Shown piece after piece: positions 8,233 to 16,154 of a stretch of 35,159 nt of DNA. Position 1 is the stretch's first letter, and the number at the start of each line of letters is the position of its first letter. The position numbers and the translations under genes were made by a program. A model generated the notes under the pieces. That model was given only the letters and a program-made list of their open reading frames with translations, was not told the origin of the DNA and ran no database searches. Origin of the DNA: Thermoleophilia bacterium (GTDB taxonomy: Bacteria; Actinomycetota; Thermoleophilia; Miltoncostaeales; Miltoncostaeaceae); assembly GCA_028285405.1 (NCBI GenBank), contig JANQPH010000022.1, positions 1-35,159 of the forward strand, in the 5' to 3' direction.

Positions 8233-9551
8233 GGGCTCTTCCGCCATGCCAGCTGTCCTCCCGCAATCGTGAGTTGAGGGCGCCCGACCAGCGCGGCACC
8301 GGTGAACGCGCAGTTGCTCGACTTGCTCGCGAAGCCCGCCGAGCCCACCTCCCACTCCTCCTCGAGGTCCCAGAGCGCGAGGTTGGCCGTGTTGCCGTCC
8401 GCGAGCGAGGGCGCCGGCAGCTCGAGGACGGACGCCGCGTCCGCGCTCATCCGGCGAACGAGCAGCTCCAGCTCCATCGCGCCCGACCGCACGAGCGCGG
8501 TGTGGCAGGCGGCGAACGCCGTCTCCAGCCCGATCACCCCGAACGGCGCTTCCTCGAACGGCGCGTCCTTCTCCTCCGAGGCGTGCGGCGCGTGGTCGGT
8601 CGCGATGCAATCGATCGTGCCGTCGACGAGCGCCGCTCTCAGCGCCTCGCGGTCGGGCGCTCCCCGCAGCGGGGGGTTCATCTTGTGGCGGGTGGGGTCG
8701 AGCTCGTCGAGCACGTCGTCGGTCAGGACCAGGTGATGCGGCGTGACCTCGGCGGTGATCGCGACCCCGCGCGCCTTGGCGCGGGCGATCTCGGCGACCG
8801 TCGCCGCGGACGAGACGTGCTGGATGTGGATCCGTGCCCCCTCGCGCTCGGCTAGGATCGCGTCCCGCCCGACGGCGACCGCCTCGCTGACGCCCGGAAT
8901 CCCCGGGAGTCCCAGCCGGCTCGCGTTGGCGCCCTCGTGGACCACCCCGCCGTGCGAGAGCGCGGCGTCCTCCTCGTGGAGGGCGATCGGCCGCTGGGCC
9001 AGCCGCTGGTACTGGAGCGCGAGGCGCATGACCCGGGCGTCCGCCACCGGGAATCCGTCGTCGGTGAAGGCGACGGCCCCCACCTCGGCCAGCTCGGCCT
9101 GCTCGGTGAGCTGGCGCCCCTCCTGGCCGACGGTGATCGCCGCGGTGAAGCCCACGGGGACGACCGCGTCGCTGGCGGCGATCTCGAGCAGAGAGCCGAG
9201 AACGGCGGCACTGTCCACCGGCGGTGCGGTGTTCGGCATCGCGACGATGCTGGTGAATCCGCCCGCGGCGGCGGCGCGGGTGCCGGACGCGATGTCCTCG
9301 GTGTCCTCGCGGCCCGGAGTCCGAAGGTGGACGTGCGGGTCGACCAGCCCCGGCAGCACCACGAGGCCGCGTCCGCCGACCTGGTCCAGCCCGTCGGGAT
9401 CGCCGCCGATCACCCCGTCGCGCACGACCAGATCGCGCACCTCGTCGATGCCCGAGGCGGGGTCGAGCACGCGGGCCCCGGTGATCACCAGCGACACCGC
9501 GGGCCCGGCCCGCTGGACGAGCCGTCCGCGTGCGATCGCCTGAGTTGTCAC
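8229..9551 (-). CDS. pyrC: Dihydroorotase
   Basis: Dihydroorotase closes N-carbamoyl-aspartate to dihydroorotate. The metal-site motif is seen as DPHVHLRTPG (His73, His75), followed by GGFTSIVAMPNT, the further histidines in IALHEED and HIQHVSS, TPHHL, and the catalytic Asp in CIATDHAPH. This is the class I type typical of bacteria with PyrR-controlled operons. I take the GTG at 9551-9549, which overlaps the pyrB stop as GTGA and gives 440 residues; this adds a 20-residue lead before the conserved part (LVITGARVLDP), so a later GTG in AVSLVI is possible. Its stop overlaps the next gene by 4 bp. Confidence 0.95.
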   Translation of the reverse strand: MTTQAIARGRLVQRAGPAVSLVITGARVLDPASGIDEVRDLVVRDGVIGGDPDGLDQVGGRGLVVLPGLVDPHVHLRTPGREDTEDIASGTRAAAAGGFTSIVAMPNTAPPVDSAAVLGSLLEIAASDAVVPVGFTAAITVGQEGRQLTEQAELAEVGAVAFTDDGFPVADARVMRLALQYQRLAQRPIALHEEDAALSHGGVVHEGANASRLGLPGIPGVSEAVAVGRDAILAEREGARIHIQHVSSAATVAEIARAKARGVAITAEVTPHHLVLTDDVLDELDPTRHKMNPPLRGAPDREALRAALVDGTIDCIATDHAPHASEEKDAPFEEAPFGVIGLETAFAACHTALVRSGAMELELLVRRMSADAASVLELPAPSLADGNTANLALWDLEEEWEVGSAGFASKSSNCAFTGAALVGRPQLTIAGGQLAWRKSP

Positions 9552-10498
9552 GTCGCCACCGCCTCTCTGGTTCCGAGCTCTTCCGCGGTCGGCTCCTTCG
9601 CCGCCAGCAGGTCGTAGAGCACCGCCATGCGCACCAGCTGCCCGTTGGCGGCCTGCTGGAGCACGAGCGTCTCGGGGTCGTCGACCAGCGCGTCCGAGAT
9701 CTCCACCCCGCGATTGACCGGGCCGGCATGCATCACGCGCTGGCCGGGCGCGAGCCGGGAGTGGTTGATGCCGTACTCGCGCGCGTACTCGCGCAGCGAG
9801 GGGACGTAACCGCCGGGCCCCTGGCGCTCGTGCTGCATCCGCAGGACGTAGACCAGATCGGCGTCCTCGATGTCGGCGATGTCCGCGGACATCTCGGCGC
9901 CGAGCGCGTCCTCGCCCTCGACCGGAAGCAGCGTCGGCGGCCCGACCGCCATCACGTCCGCGCCGAGCATCTGGAGCGCGGCCATGCTCGATCGGGCGAC
10001 GCGTGAGTGCTGGACGTCGCCCACGAACGCCACCTGGAGGCCCGACACCCGCTCGAAGATCTGGCGGACCGTGTACAGGTCGAGCAGCGCCTGGGTGGGA
10101 TGCTCGTTCGTCCCGTCCCCCGCGTTCACGATCGCGGCCCGGCTGACCCGAGCCGCCAGCGCGGCGGCGCCGGCCGCCTTGTGGCGGATGACGATCACGT
10201 CCGGCGCGTAGGTGTCGAGGGTGAGGATCGTGTCGCGAAGGCTCTCCCCCTTCTCGACGCTGCTGGAGGAGCCACGGACCGTCACGACGTCGGCCGAGAG
10301 CCGCTTGCCGGCGATCTCGAACGACGTGGAGGTCCTGGTCGACGGCTCGAGGAACAGGTTCACGACGACCCGCCCGCGCAGGCTGGGCACCTTCTTGATC
10401 TCGCGATCCATGACCTCGGCGAACTGGTCCGTCCGGTCGAGGACGCGCTCGAGCCCGTCGCCACCGAGATCGCGGATCGATACGAGATGCCTGCTCAT
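9548..10498 (-). CDS. pyrB: Aspartate carbamoyltransferase catalytic subunit
   Basis: PyrB joins carbamoyl phosphate and aspartate, the committed step of UMP synthesis. The carbamoyl-phosphate motif STRTS is at residues 53-57 ([11 protein letters not shown]). The SxxK loop appears as [13 protein letters not shown], followed by [23 protein letters not shown] and the aspartate-binding [11 protein letters not shown]. Length is 316, normal for a catalytic chain; no pyrI regulatory subunit is nearby. ATG at 10498 overlaps the pyrR stop as ATGA. Confidence 0.97.
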   Translation of the reverse strand: MSRHLVSIRDLGGDGLERVLDRTDQFAEVMDREIKKVPSLRGRVVVNLFLEPSTRTSTSFEIAGKRLSADVVTVRGSSSSVEKGESLRDTILTLDTYAPDVIVIRHKAAGAAALAARVSRAAIVNAGDGTNEHPTQALLDLYTVRQIFERVSGLQVAFVGDVQHSRVARSSMAALQMLGADVMAVGPPTLLPVEGEDALGAEMSADIADIEDADLVYVLRMQHERQGPGGYVPSLREYAREYGINHSRLAPGQRVMHAGPVNRGVEISDALVDDPETLVLQQAANGQLVRMAVLYDLLAAKEPTAEELGTREAVAT

Positions 10499-11103
10499 GA
10501 TGCGTCCTCCGCTCCGTGGACGAGGAGCACGGCGTCCTGCCCGTCGATCTCGGACAGCGCCACCCGAATGCGCTCGTCGCGCGCCGTCGGGAGGTTCTTC
10601 CCGACGTAGTCCGGGCGGATCGGGAGCTCCCGATGCCCGCGGTCGACCAGCACCGCCAGCTCGACGGCTCGCGGGCGCCCGTAGTCGAGGAGCGCATCGA
10701 TCGCGGCGCGGATGGTGCGGCCCGTGTAGAGCACGTCGTCCACCAGCACCACGGTGCGCTGCTCGAGCGGGAAGTCGAGCTCCGTCTCGCCGACGACCGG
10801 TACGTGCAGCTGGCCCTGTGGCGCGCCCAGGTCGTCTCGGTAGAGCGCGATGTCGACGCTCCCGAGGTCCGGGGTCGCGCCCGAGAACTGTCCGATCAGC
10901 GTCGCGAGCCGGCGCGCGAGCGGGACTCCCCGGGTGTGCACTCCCACCATCGCGAGCTCGCTCGGCTCCGCGTGGCGCTCGACGATCTCATGGGCGAGGC
11001 GCGCGATCGTGCGCCCGAGCTGGTCGCCGTCGACGAGAAGGTGGCCGGCCGGGCTGCCCGACGGTACGGGCGTCCGACGCGACGGCGGATCTGCCTTCGT
11101 CAT
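10495..11103 (-). CDS. pyrR: PyrR, pyrimidine-operon RNA-binding regulator / uracil phosphoribosyltransferase
   Basis: PyrR senses UMP and PRPP, binds a stem-loop in pyr mRNA and lowers expression of the operon; many homologues also have uracil phosphoribosyltransferase activity. The PRPP loop is seen as [19 protein letters not shown], and the family segments [22 protein letters not shown] and [14 protein letters not shown] are present. The 202-residue protein has about 20 extra, probably disordered, N-terminal residues. ATG at 11103 is preceded by AGGGAG five bases upstream, and a match to the PyrR binding loop lies directly before that. It is the first gene of the pyr operon, 59 bp after the RNase Z stop. 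Confidence 0.96.
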   Translation of the reverse strand: MTKADPPSRRTPVPSGSPAGHLLVDGDQLGRTIARLAHEIVERHAEPSELAMVGVHTRGVPLARRLATLIGQFSGATPDLGSVDIALYRDDLGAPQGQLHVPVVGETELDFPLEQRTVVLVDDVLYTGRTIRAAIDALLDYGRPRAVELAVLVDRGHRELPIRPDYVGKNLPTARDERIRVALSEIDGQDAVLLVHGAEDAS

Positions 11104-11108
11104 TCTCG

Positions 11109-11134
11109 CTCCCTTTCCGGCCTCTCCGGACCGG
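11109..11134 (-). promoter_or_regulatory. PyrR mRNA binding loop next to the pyrR ribosome-binding site
   Basis: On the minus strand the leader reads CCGG-UCCGGAGAGG-CCGG (11134-11117) and then AAAGGGAG. The core UCCGGAGAGGC (11130-11120) fits the Bacillus PyrR binding consensus UCCNGNGAGGY, and the flanking CCGG arms can pair to form the stem. The Shine-Dalgarno AGGGAG (11114-11109) follows within three bases. No attenuator with a U-run is seen, so bound PyrR would most simply block ribosome access, as reported for PyrR in Mycobacterium smegmatis. Confidence 0.8.
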
Positions 11135-11147
11135 TCTTAAAGGGTGG

Positions 11148-11163
11148 GTCGCCGTGGGGCGAC
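11148..11163 (-). other. Hairpin between rnz and pyrR
   Basis: GTCGCC and GGCGAC form a perfect 6-bp stem with a 4-base loop directly after the rnz stop codon. It could be a weak terminator or an RNA-processing or spacing element. A short TTTAAG follows but no true U-tract. Confidence 0.4.
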
Positions 11164-12161
11164 TATTCGTCCGGGACTGTAGCAGCACCCTCCGGCGGCA
11201 CCGGCTCCCGTCGCGAGCGCGCTCGCAGGTCCGTGAGGATCGGCTCGCCCCGCTCGGGGTAGGGCAGCTCGAGCTGCTCGAAGTCCCGCGGCACCACGAC
11301 CGCGGAGAAGCGCGCGGCCGCCTCCTGCTCTGCGTCCCGGGGGCTGACTCGGCTCGACAGATGCGTCAACGCCAGCAGCCCGACACCGGCCTCGGCGGCC
11401 AGCTCGGCCGCCTGGCCCGCGGTCGAGTGCTGGGTCTCGGCTGCGCGCTCACGATCCTCGTCGAGGAACGTGGCCTCGTGCACGAGGAGGGTCGCGCCAC
11501 GGGCGGCGTTGGCGGTCATCTCGCACGGCAGCGTGTCCCCGCTCAGCACGACCGACCTGCTCGGTCGGGCCGGCCCGAGCACCTGCGCGGGCGCGACGGT
11601 GTCGCCGGCCGGCGTCGTGACCATCTCTCCCCGCTGCAGACGTCCGAACAGCGGCCCCTCCGGGACGCCCAGACCACAGGCGGCGTCGACGTCGAACTCG
11701 CCCGGGCGCGTCGCCTCGACGAGGGCGATCCCGATCGACGGAATCGAGTGCGCTGTCGGAAAGGCCTCGACGCGCGATCCGCTCTCCTCGAGCAGCAGTC
11801 CCGCCGAGGCCTCGGCGATCTCGAGGTCGAACGAGAGCCGCCCGATCAGCGGACGCAGCGTCCGCAAGAGCTGCTCCAGCCCGGGCGGGCCGAAGACCCC
11901 CAGGGGCGCCTCACGCTCCCTCAGCGTGTAGCTCTTCAGCAGTCCCGGCAGGCCGAGGTAGTGGTCGGCGTGCAGGTGGGTCAGGAAGATCGCGTCGAGA
12001 TCGATGAGCCCGATGCCGCTGCGAAGCAGCTGGCGCTGCGCGCCCTCCCCGCAGTCGACGAGCCAGCGCACGCCGCCGCGGCTGATCAGCGTCGCGGACG
12101 TGCTGCGCCCAGCCGTCGGGACGGACGCGGCGGTTCCCAGGAACGTGACGAAGAGATCCAC
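11163..12161 (-). CDS. rnz: Ribonuclease Z
   Basis: RNase Z is a metallo-beta-lactamase-fold endonuclease that trims the 3' end of tRNA precursors, which matters for tRNAs without an encoded CCA such as the tRNA-Arg nearby. The zinc motif is H62-L-H64-A-D66-H67 in THLHADHYLGLPGLL. Further metal ligands and family segments are TAHSIPSIG, VLSGDT, LLVHEATFLDED, ALTHLSSR and the late PRDFEQLELPYP. The 332-residue length is usual for the short form. The start is GTG at 12161. It lies 9 bp downstream of the phosphodiesterase gene and 59 bp before pyrR. Confidence 0.93.
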   Translation of the reverse strand: MDLFVTFLGTAASVPTAGRSTSATLISRGGVRWLVDCGEGAQRQLLRSGIGLIDLDAIFLTHLHADHYLGLPGLLKSYTLREREAPLGVFGPPGLEQLLRTLRPLIGRLSFDLEIAEASAGLLLEESGSRVEAFPTAHSIPSIGIALVEATRPGEFDVDAACGLGVPEGPLFGRLQRGEMVTTPAGDTVAPAQVLGPARPSRSVVLSGDTLPCEMTANAARGATLLVHEATFLDEDRERAAETQHSTAGQAAELAAEAGVGLLALTHLSSRVSPRDAEQEAAARFSAVVVPRDFEQLELPYPERGEPILTDLRARSRREPVPPEGAATVPDE

Positions 12162-12170
12162 GCGGCAAGC

Positions 12171-12722
12171 CTATTCGGCCCGATCGCCCCGCCCTCGCAC
12201 CAGGGCGTCCGGGAGTTGGCGTGCCTCGGCACCGTCGACGATCACGAGCTCGGCGGATGCCGCGCCGTCGCCGATGCGGAGGATGGCCATCGTGTGGTGG
12301 GGCTGGCGCCGCCGGTCGGTGGGGCTGCCGGGGTTGAGGAGCCATGGACCGCTCGGCGGGACCTCGTGCAGCGGGATGTGCGAGTGGCCGAAGATCACGC
12401 CGTCGGCTTCGGGAAAGCGGCGGGCCATCCGTGCCGCTCTCCCCCGCTCCGGGCCGGCGTCGTGGGTCACGGCGATGCGAAGCCCGCCCGCGTCGAGGCG
12501 CGCCTCCGACGGCAGGGCACGGCGGACGTCGTCGCTGTCGACGTTGCCGTGCACGGCGACGACGGGAGGGCCGAGCGCCCGCAGCATCTCCAGGAGGCCG
12601 ATCTCGCTGTGGTCGCCGGCGTGCACGATCGCGTCGCAGTCGCGCAGCAGGTCCAGGCAGACGGGTGGCAGTGCGGCCGCGGCTCGCGGCATGTGCGTGT
12701 CGGAGATGACGGCGATTCTCAA
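12171..12722 (-). CDS. YfcE/MJ0936-type metallophosphoesterase
   Basis: This is a small calcineurin-like phosphodiesterase. The metal motifs appear in order: SDTHMPRA (DxH), HAGDHSEI (GDH), VHGNVDSDDVR (GNxD), VTHDAG and FGHSHIP (GHxH). Members of the group cleave phosphodiester model substrates; the natural substrate is usually unknown. Length is 183 residues, normal for the group. The start appears to be TTG at 12722-12720, since the beta strand MRIAVISDTH begins there. It is divergent from the tRNA gene and may be co-transcribed with rnz. Confidence 0.9.
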   Translation of the reverse strand: MRIAVISDTHMPRAAAALPPVCLDLLRDCDAIVHAGDHSEIGLLEMLRALGPPVVAVHGNVDSDDVRRALPSEARLDAGGLRIAVTHDAGPERGRAARMARRFPEADGVIFGHSHIPLHEVPPSGPWLLNPGSPTDRRRQPHHTMAILRIGDGAASAELVIVDGAEARQLPDALVRGRGDRAE

Positions 12723-12781
12723 CGGTGACCCCGATCGGCCCGGCGGACTCCGGCCGAGCGTGCTCTACAGTTACCGCACGA

Positions 12782-12854
12782 GCGCGCGTAGCTCAGTGGA
12801 TAGAGCGCTGGCCTCCGGAGCCAGAGGTCGAAGGTTCGAATCCTTCCGCGCGTG
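12782..12854 (+). tRNA. tRNA-Arg (anticodon CCG)
   Basis: The full cloverleaf can be drawn. The acceptor stem is 12782-12788 with 12847-12853, with a G-U pair at 1-72. The D arm is GCTC/GAGC. The anticodon stem CTGGC/GCCAG encloses loop CTCCGGA with CCG at 12815-12817, and the T arm is GAAGG-TTCGAAT-CCTTC. It reads CGG arginine codons. CCA is not encoded, so it must be added after 3' trimming. TACAGT at 12766-12771 could be the -10 box of its promoter. Confidence 0.97.
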
Positions 12855-12858
12855 TCCA

Positions 12859-12887
12859 CGAAAGCCCTGCCAATCGCGGGGCTTTCG
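12859..12887 (+). terminator. Terminator after tRNA-Arg
   Basis: CGAAAGCCC (12859-12867) and GGGCTTTCG (12879-12887) form a perfect 9-bp stem with an 11-base loop, four bases after the tRNA. The following bases are only modestly T-rich (TCGTTTCG). Confidence 0.75.
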
Positions 12888-12942
12888 TCGTTTCGGGCCC
12901 GAGCGGTTCACCCTCGAGCGCGAGTTAGCTCCCAGAACACCA

Positions 12943-12978
12943 GTGGCCACCGGTTGACGGGCAACAACCGGTGGCCAC
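12943..12978. repeat. Perfect 14-bp inverted repeat, possible terminator
   Basis: GTGGCCACCGGTTG (12943-12956) and its exact complement (12965-12978) flank an 8-base spacer. It lies between the tRNA terminator and the stop of the HdeD-like gene on the opposite strand, so it is well placed to end that minus-strand transcript. There is no U-tract. Nothing else is recognised in 12888-12989. Confidence 0.7.
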
Positions 12979-12989
12979 ACCTTGGGATG

Positions 12990-13610
12990 TCAGTAGGGCG
13001 AGGCGACCCGCCGAGCACCGGACGGAGCCGGCGGCGGTCCGCTGTCGTCCATGTCCTTGCCGGCCTGTCGCAGCTGGAAGGCCAAGAAGATATCGGTGAT
13101 GCCGCGAAAGAGTGCGAGCACGCCCACGAAGGCGACCAGAAGCGCCGCGGAGCGATTGAACCCGCCGGCCGCCCAGAACGCCAGGCCGATCTCGAGGATT
13201 CCGACGATCAGGCGGAACCACCAGAGCTCGATCTCGTCCTTCGTCGCGATCGCGATGATGATGTCGTAGGCGCCCTTGAAGAGCAGCACCCAGGCGAAGA
13301 TGGACGCCACGGCCAGGAACGTCTTGTCCGGATAGACGAGCGCCGCGAAGCCGCCGACCAGGAAGATCAATCCGAGCACGATGCTCAGGACCTTCCAGCC
13401 CCCCTCGAGCAGCGCGCTCGAGACGAGCTCGAGGGCGCCGATCACCAGGAGCACGATGCCGACGAGTATTCCGATGGCGGCCGCCGACGTCGTGTCGAAC
13501 CGGAAGATGACCAGCGAGATGATGAACCAGATCACCCCGGTGATCAGGAACAGCCACCAGAGGCTCGCCGCCTGGCGCGCCGCTCGGAAGCTCAGAAGAT
13601 CGGGATTCAC
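12990..13610 (-). CDS. HdeD-like (DUF308) integral membrane protein
   Basis: The protein of about 206 residues has six strongly hydrophobic helices arranged as the repeated pairs typical of the HdeD/DUF308 family (for example LITGVIWFIISLVIF, GILVGIVLLVIGALELV, VLGLIFLVGGFAALVYP, IVGILEIGLAFWAAGGF). The C-terminus is hydrophilic and Pro-rich. Family members are linked to acid resistance in enterobacteria, but their role in actinobacteria is unknown. Two GTG codons compete, at 13616 and 13610; I prefer 13610 because AAGGGG then sits at proper spacing, whereas it touches the first GTG. The gene is single, with an inverted repeat after its stop. The 13611-13759 gap upstream shows nothing clear. 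Confidence 0.85.
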   Translation of the reverse strand: MNPDLLSFRAARQAASLWWLFLITGVIWFIISLVIFRFDTTSAAAIGILVGIVLLVIGALELVSSALLEGGWKVLSIVLGLIFLVGGFAALVYPDKTFLAVASIFAWVLLFKGAYDIIIAIATKDEIELWWFRLIVGILEIGLAFWAAGGFNRSAALLVAFVGVLALFRGITDIFLAFQLRQAGKDMDDSGPPPAPSGARRVASPY

Positions 13611-13759
13611 CGCCACCCCTTTCGTCGAATGCCGGGGATCATGACAGTGGCCCCGGTGGTTCCCGTGGATCCGGCACGATCGCGGCCTGGCCGACTCGGG
13701 AGATAGGGTCCTCGCCGGCGGCCGTCCGGGGTGCCCCCGACGACGCCGCTTCGATTCGC

Positions 13760-15346
13760 GTGCTGAGACGCATCCTCACCACCACGCTGATGCTCGTCCT
13801 CATGGGCGGGCTCGTCGTCGAGAGTCGCGCCGAGGCCGCGAACCTCGTCGCGAACCCCTCGTTCGAGGCCGGCAAGCGCGGCTGGGTGGGTAAGAACACC
13901 CAGGTCAAGGTGATCCGAATGGCCCGTGCGCCGAGCGGCCGCCGGGTCGCGGTGATCGGCGCCAACCGCGGCCGGTTCCTCACCCTCGACGACCGCCGAG
14001 CGTCGGTCCGCAACCCGCGGGCGGGCGACCGGTTCACCGCTGCCGTCCACATCCGCGCCAACGGCGCCGCGTCCGTCGGCGCCCCGGTCTCGCTGCGGCT
14101 CATCCTGCGGTCGTCGACCGGGAAGGTGCTGAAGACCTGGAGAAAGCGGGCGCGGGCGCCACGCCGGTTCACACGCATCGGCATGCGGGCCGGCCTCAAC
14201 CGGGGCGGCCGGGTGCTCGAGGTCCGGCTCTCGGTCGGGCGCCCGCCGACGGGCCGCGTCTCGCTGCGCGTCGACGGGTTCGTCCTGGTGAAGGGTCGAC
14301 TCGGACCGGGCGCGACGGGCGGTGACCCGTCGGGTGCCGGCGGCGGCACGGGCGCCGGAGCCGGGGGCTCGGGTGCGATCGCGATCGGCGACCGCGACTG
14401 GGAGAGCAGGCCGTACGGCCGCGCGACCTGGCTCTACGCGCCTCGCCCGAACCCGTTTCCGAAGGATCCGAGCTCGGGATCGATGGTCAGCGCCCTGCTC
14501 GCCAGCTACGCCGGGAACCGGCCGTCCCTGACGGGAGCGGACGAGACGCCGCCGGTGTACGTCTCGAACCCGGCCAACCCGGCCTACACGCTCAACCTGA
14601 CCAGGTTCGGGCAGGAGCTCGACGGACGCATCGTTCGACTCCCACCGAACGCGGTGGCCGGGTCTGGCGCCGACGATCCGCTGATCGTCCTGGATCCCGC
14701 CACCCGCATCGAGACCCGCCTGTGGCAGGCCTCCATCAACCACTCGAGCCGGGTGGTGACCGCCTCGAGCGGCGGCCTGTTCGACTACGGGCCCAACGGG
14801 GACGGCAGGCCGTTGGCAGGGACCGGGGGCGGGTCCGGCCTCAGCTACCTCAACGGGCTGATCCGCCCCGAGGACGTCCAGCGGGGCGTGATCGACCACG
14901 CGCTGAGGTTCGGGGCCAACTTCATCAACGGGCAGCACCGGTTCCCGGCGACGAAGTCCGACCAGGGGGGCGGCGATCCCGTCCCGATGGGTACCCGCTT
15001 CTATCTCGACGTCAGCCCGGCCGAGTGCGACGCGCGAACCGTCCCCGCCACAGGGCCGAACCCCGCGGGCGCAACGGCGTTCCTGCGCATGATCTGCCAC
15101 GCGCTCCGCGAGCACGGGATGTACGCCGCCGACGGATCGTCGATCCTCACGCTCTACATGGAGCACGACGCGACCTCGAACTGGAGCGCCCTCGGCATCG
15201 AGGAGGCCTTCGGGACGGGGAACTACGGCTGGATCATTCGCGGTCAGGGCACGACGACGGATGGCCTGGGTCCCCGCTCGGCCTCCGATGGCATCCCGTG
15301 GAACCGATTCGTGGCGCGCTCGGCCGCGGGCGGCGGCAGCTACTGA
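13760..15346 (+). CDS. Secreted protein: N-terminal carbohydrate-binding-like domain plus unknown C-terminal domain
   Basis: The start (GTG 13760) is followed by a basic-hydrophobic signal peptide ending near the Ala-rich ESRAEAAN. Residues about 28-180 begin NLVANPSFEAG, the usual opening of CBM4/9- or galactose-binding-like beta-sandwich domains. A Gly/Ala-rich linker follows (about 184-206). The C-terminal 320 residues contain PVYVSNPANPAYTLNLT, DDPLIVLDPATRIETRLWQAS, SGLSYLNGLIRPEDVQRGVIDHALRF, PMGTRFYLD and a late HALREHGMYAAD. This pattern recurs in secreted proteins of soil bacteria for which I know no assigned function. It may bind or cleave a polysaccharide; no catalytic residues can be named. 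No Shine-Dalgarno is seen, and ATG codons within the signal peptide are possible alternatives. Confidence 0.75.
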   Translation: MLRRILTTTLMLVLMGGLVVESRAEAANLVANPSFEAGKRGWVGKNTQVKVIRMARAPSGRRVAVIGANRGRFLTLDDRRASVRNPRAGDRFTAAVHIRANGAASVGAPVSLRLILRSSTGKVLKTWRKRARAPRRFTRIGMRAGLNRGGRVLEVRLSVGRPPTGRVSLRVDGFVLVKGRLGPGATGGDPSGAGGGTGAGAGGSGAIAIGDRDWESRPYGRATWLYAPRPNPFPKDPSSGSMVSALLASYAGNRPSLTGADETPPVYVSNPANPAYTLNLTRFGQELDGRIVRLPPNAVAGSGADDPLIVLDPATRIETRLWQASINHSSRVVTASSGGLFDYGPNGDGRPLAGTGGGSGLSYLNGLIRPEDVQRGVIDHALRFGANFINGQHRFPATKSDQGGGDPVPMGTRFYLDVSPAECDARTVPATGPNPAGATAFLRMICHALREHGMYAADGSSILTLYMEHDATSNWSALGIEEAFGTGNYGWIIRGQGTTTDGLGPRSASDGIPWNRFVARSAAGGGSY

Positions 15347-15356
15347 GGCTCGGCGC

Positions 15357-15373
15357 GGGCGTCGCCGACGCCC
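15357..15373. terminator. Hairpin between convergent genes
   Basis: GGGCGTC and GACGCCC form a 7-bp stem with a 3-base loop in the 49-bp gap between two genes that end facing each other. It could stop transcription from both sides; there is no U-tract. Confidence 0.4.
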
Positions 15374-15395
15374 ATGGGGCGCCGCGCGTCGGGCG

Positions 15396-15593
15396 TCAGT
15401 CGACCACGTAGGGCTGCTCGCGCTTGGCCGGGAGCACGATCACGATGATCAGGGCGATGATCGTGAGGAAGAATCCGATCACGCCCCACAGCACGACGCT
15501 GCGGCCCTTGGAGCCCGCGATGTACATGGTCGCCAGGAGGAGGGCGAACCAGACGATGAAGCTGATGATCCCGGTGACCCAGAGAGCTGACAT
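15396..15593 (-). CDS. Small two-helix membrane protein
   Basis: The 65-residue protein has two hydrophobic helices (about 5-25 and 34-54) joined by a basic loop (GSKGRS) and a short charged tail (PAKREQPYVVD). ATG at 15593 has GAGG seven bases upstream, so it is probably translated. I do not recognise the family. It is divergent from the next gene with about 78 bp between the chosen starts. Confidence 0.7.
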   Translation of the reverse strand: MSALWVTGIISFIVWFALLLATMYIAGSKGRSVVLWGVIGFFLTIIALIIVIVLPAKREQPYVVD

Positions 15594-15671
15594 GTCGGCG
15601 CCTCGTGGTTGGGGGCGTGTCGCCTGGGCGCGGAGGGTACTCCTCGCAGGTCGCGCGAGAGGAGGTCACCG

Positions 15672-16148
15672 CTGCCCGCCGGCCTGACGGTCGCGCTCAC
15701 CGTGCTCGGCGCGCTCGTGATGGCGGCGCTCGGCTGGAGGCTCGCGGGCGAGCGGGCCCGCCCCGCGTGGACGCTCGTCGTACCGCCGGCCCTGACGTTC
15801 CTGGTCGTCGCGCCGGTGATCTACCGCTCGGCGACCGAGTCCGCGGGCGACGCGCCCCTCATGGTCGGGGTCGTCGTGGGCGCGGTCGTCGGGGTCTGGC
15901 GGGGGCGCGAGCTGACGCCGGTTGGCGTCCCCCGCGGAGGCTCCGCGATCGTCGTCGCCGGGGATCGTTGGGGGGCGTTCGCGCTGGCCGGTGCGCTTCT
16001 CGTCGAGGGGGCGGCCACGGTGGCATCGGGCGGGGATCCGATCGGCCCACTCGTCGGCCTGGTCGGCGCGGCCGCCGGTCAGCTGATCGGCTGGTGCGTC
16101 GGTGTCTACGGCCGGGCCCGCGCGGAGCGCACCGTCCCGGCCCCCTGA
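15672..16148 (+). CDS. Membrane protein of unknown function, probable CTG start
   Basis: About 158 residues with four hydrophobic segments (LTVALTVLGALVMAALGW; TLVVPPALTFLVVAPVIY; APLMVGVVVGAVVGVW; a C-terminal pair around FALAGALLVEGAATVA and GPLVGLVGAAAGQLIGWCVGVYG). A perfect Shine-Dalgarno AGGAGG (15660-15665) stands six bases before CTG 15672, and the protein would then begin PAGLTVAL directly ahead of helix 1. The only upstream standard start in frame is TTG 15609, which adds 21 basic residues and lacks a ribosome-binding site. The stop lies 6 bp from the convergent GH65 gene. Family unknown. Confidence 0.65.
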   Translation: MPAGLTVALTVLGALVMAALGWRLAGERARPAWTLVVPPALTFLVVAPVIYRSATESAGDAPLMVGVVVGAVVGVWRGRELTPVGVPRGGSAIVVAGDRWGAFALAGALLVEGAATVASGGDPIGPLVGLVGAAAGQLIGWCVGVYGRARAERTVPAP

Positions 16149-16154
16149 GGGCCC

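Noticed and set aside
7670-8299. N-terminal extension of carA
   Set aside because: It is a shadow of the isochorismatase-like gene; the GTGA overlap gives a normal CarA length.
12782-12990. tRNA-Arg as an integration site for a mobile element
   Set aside because: No repeat of the tRNA 3' end, integrase or phage gene is seen nearby.
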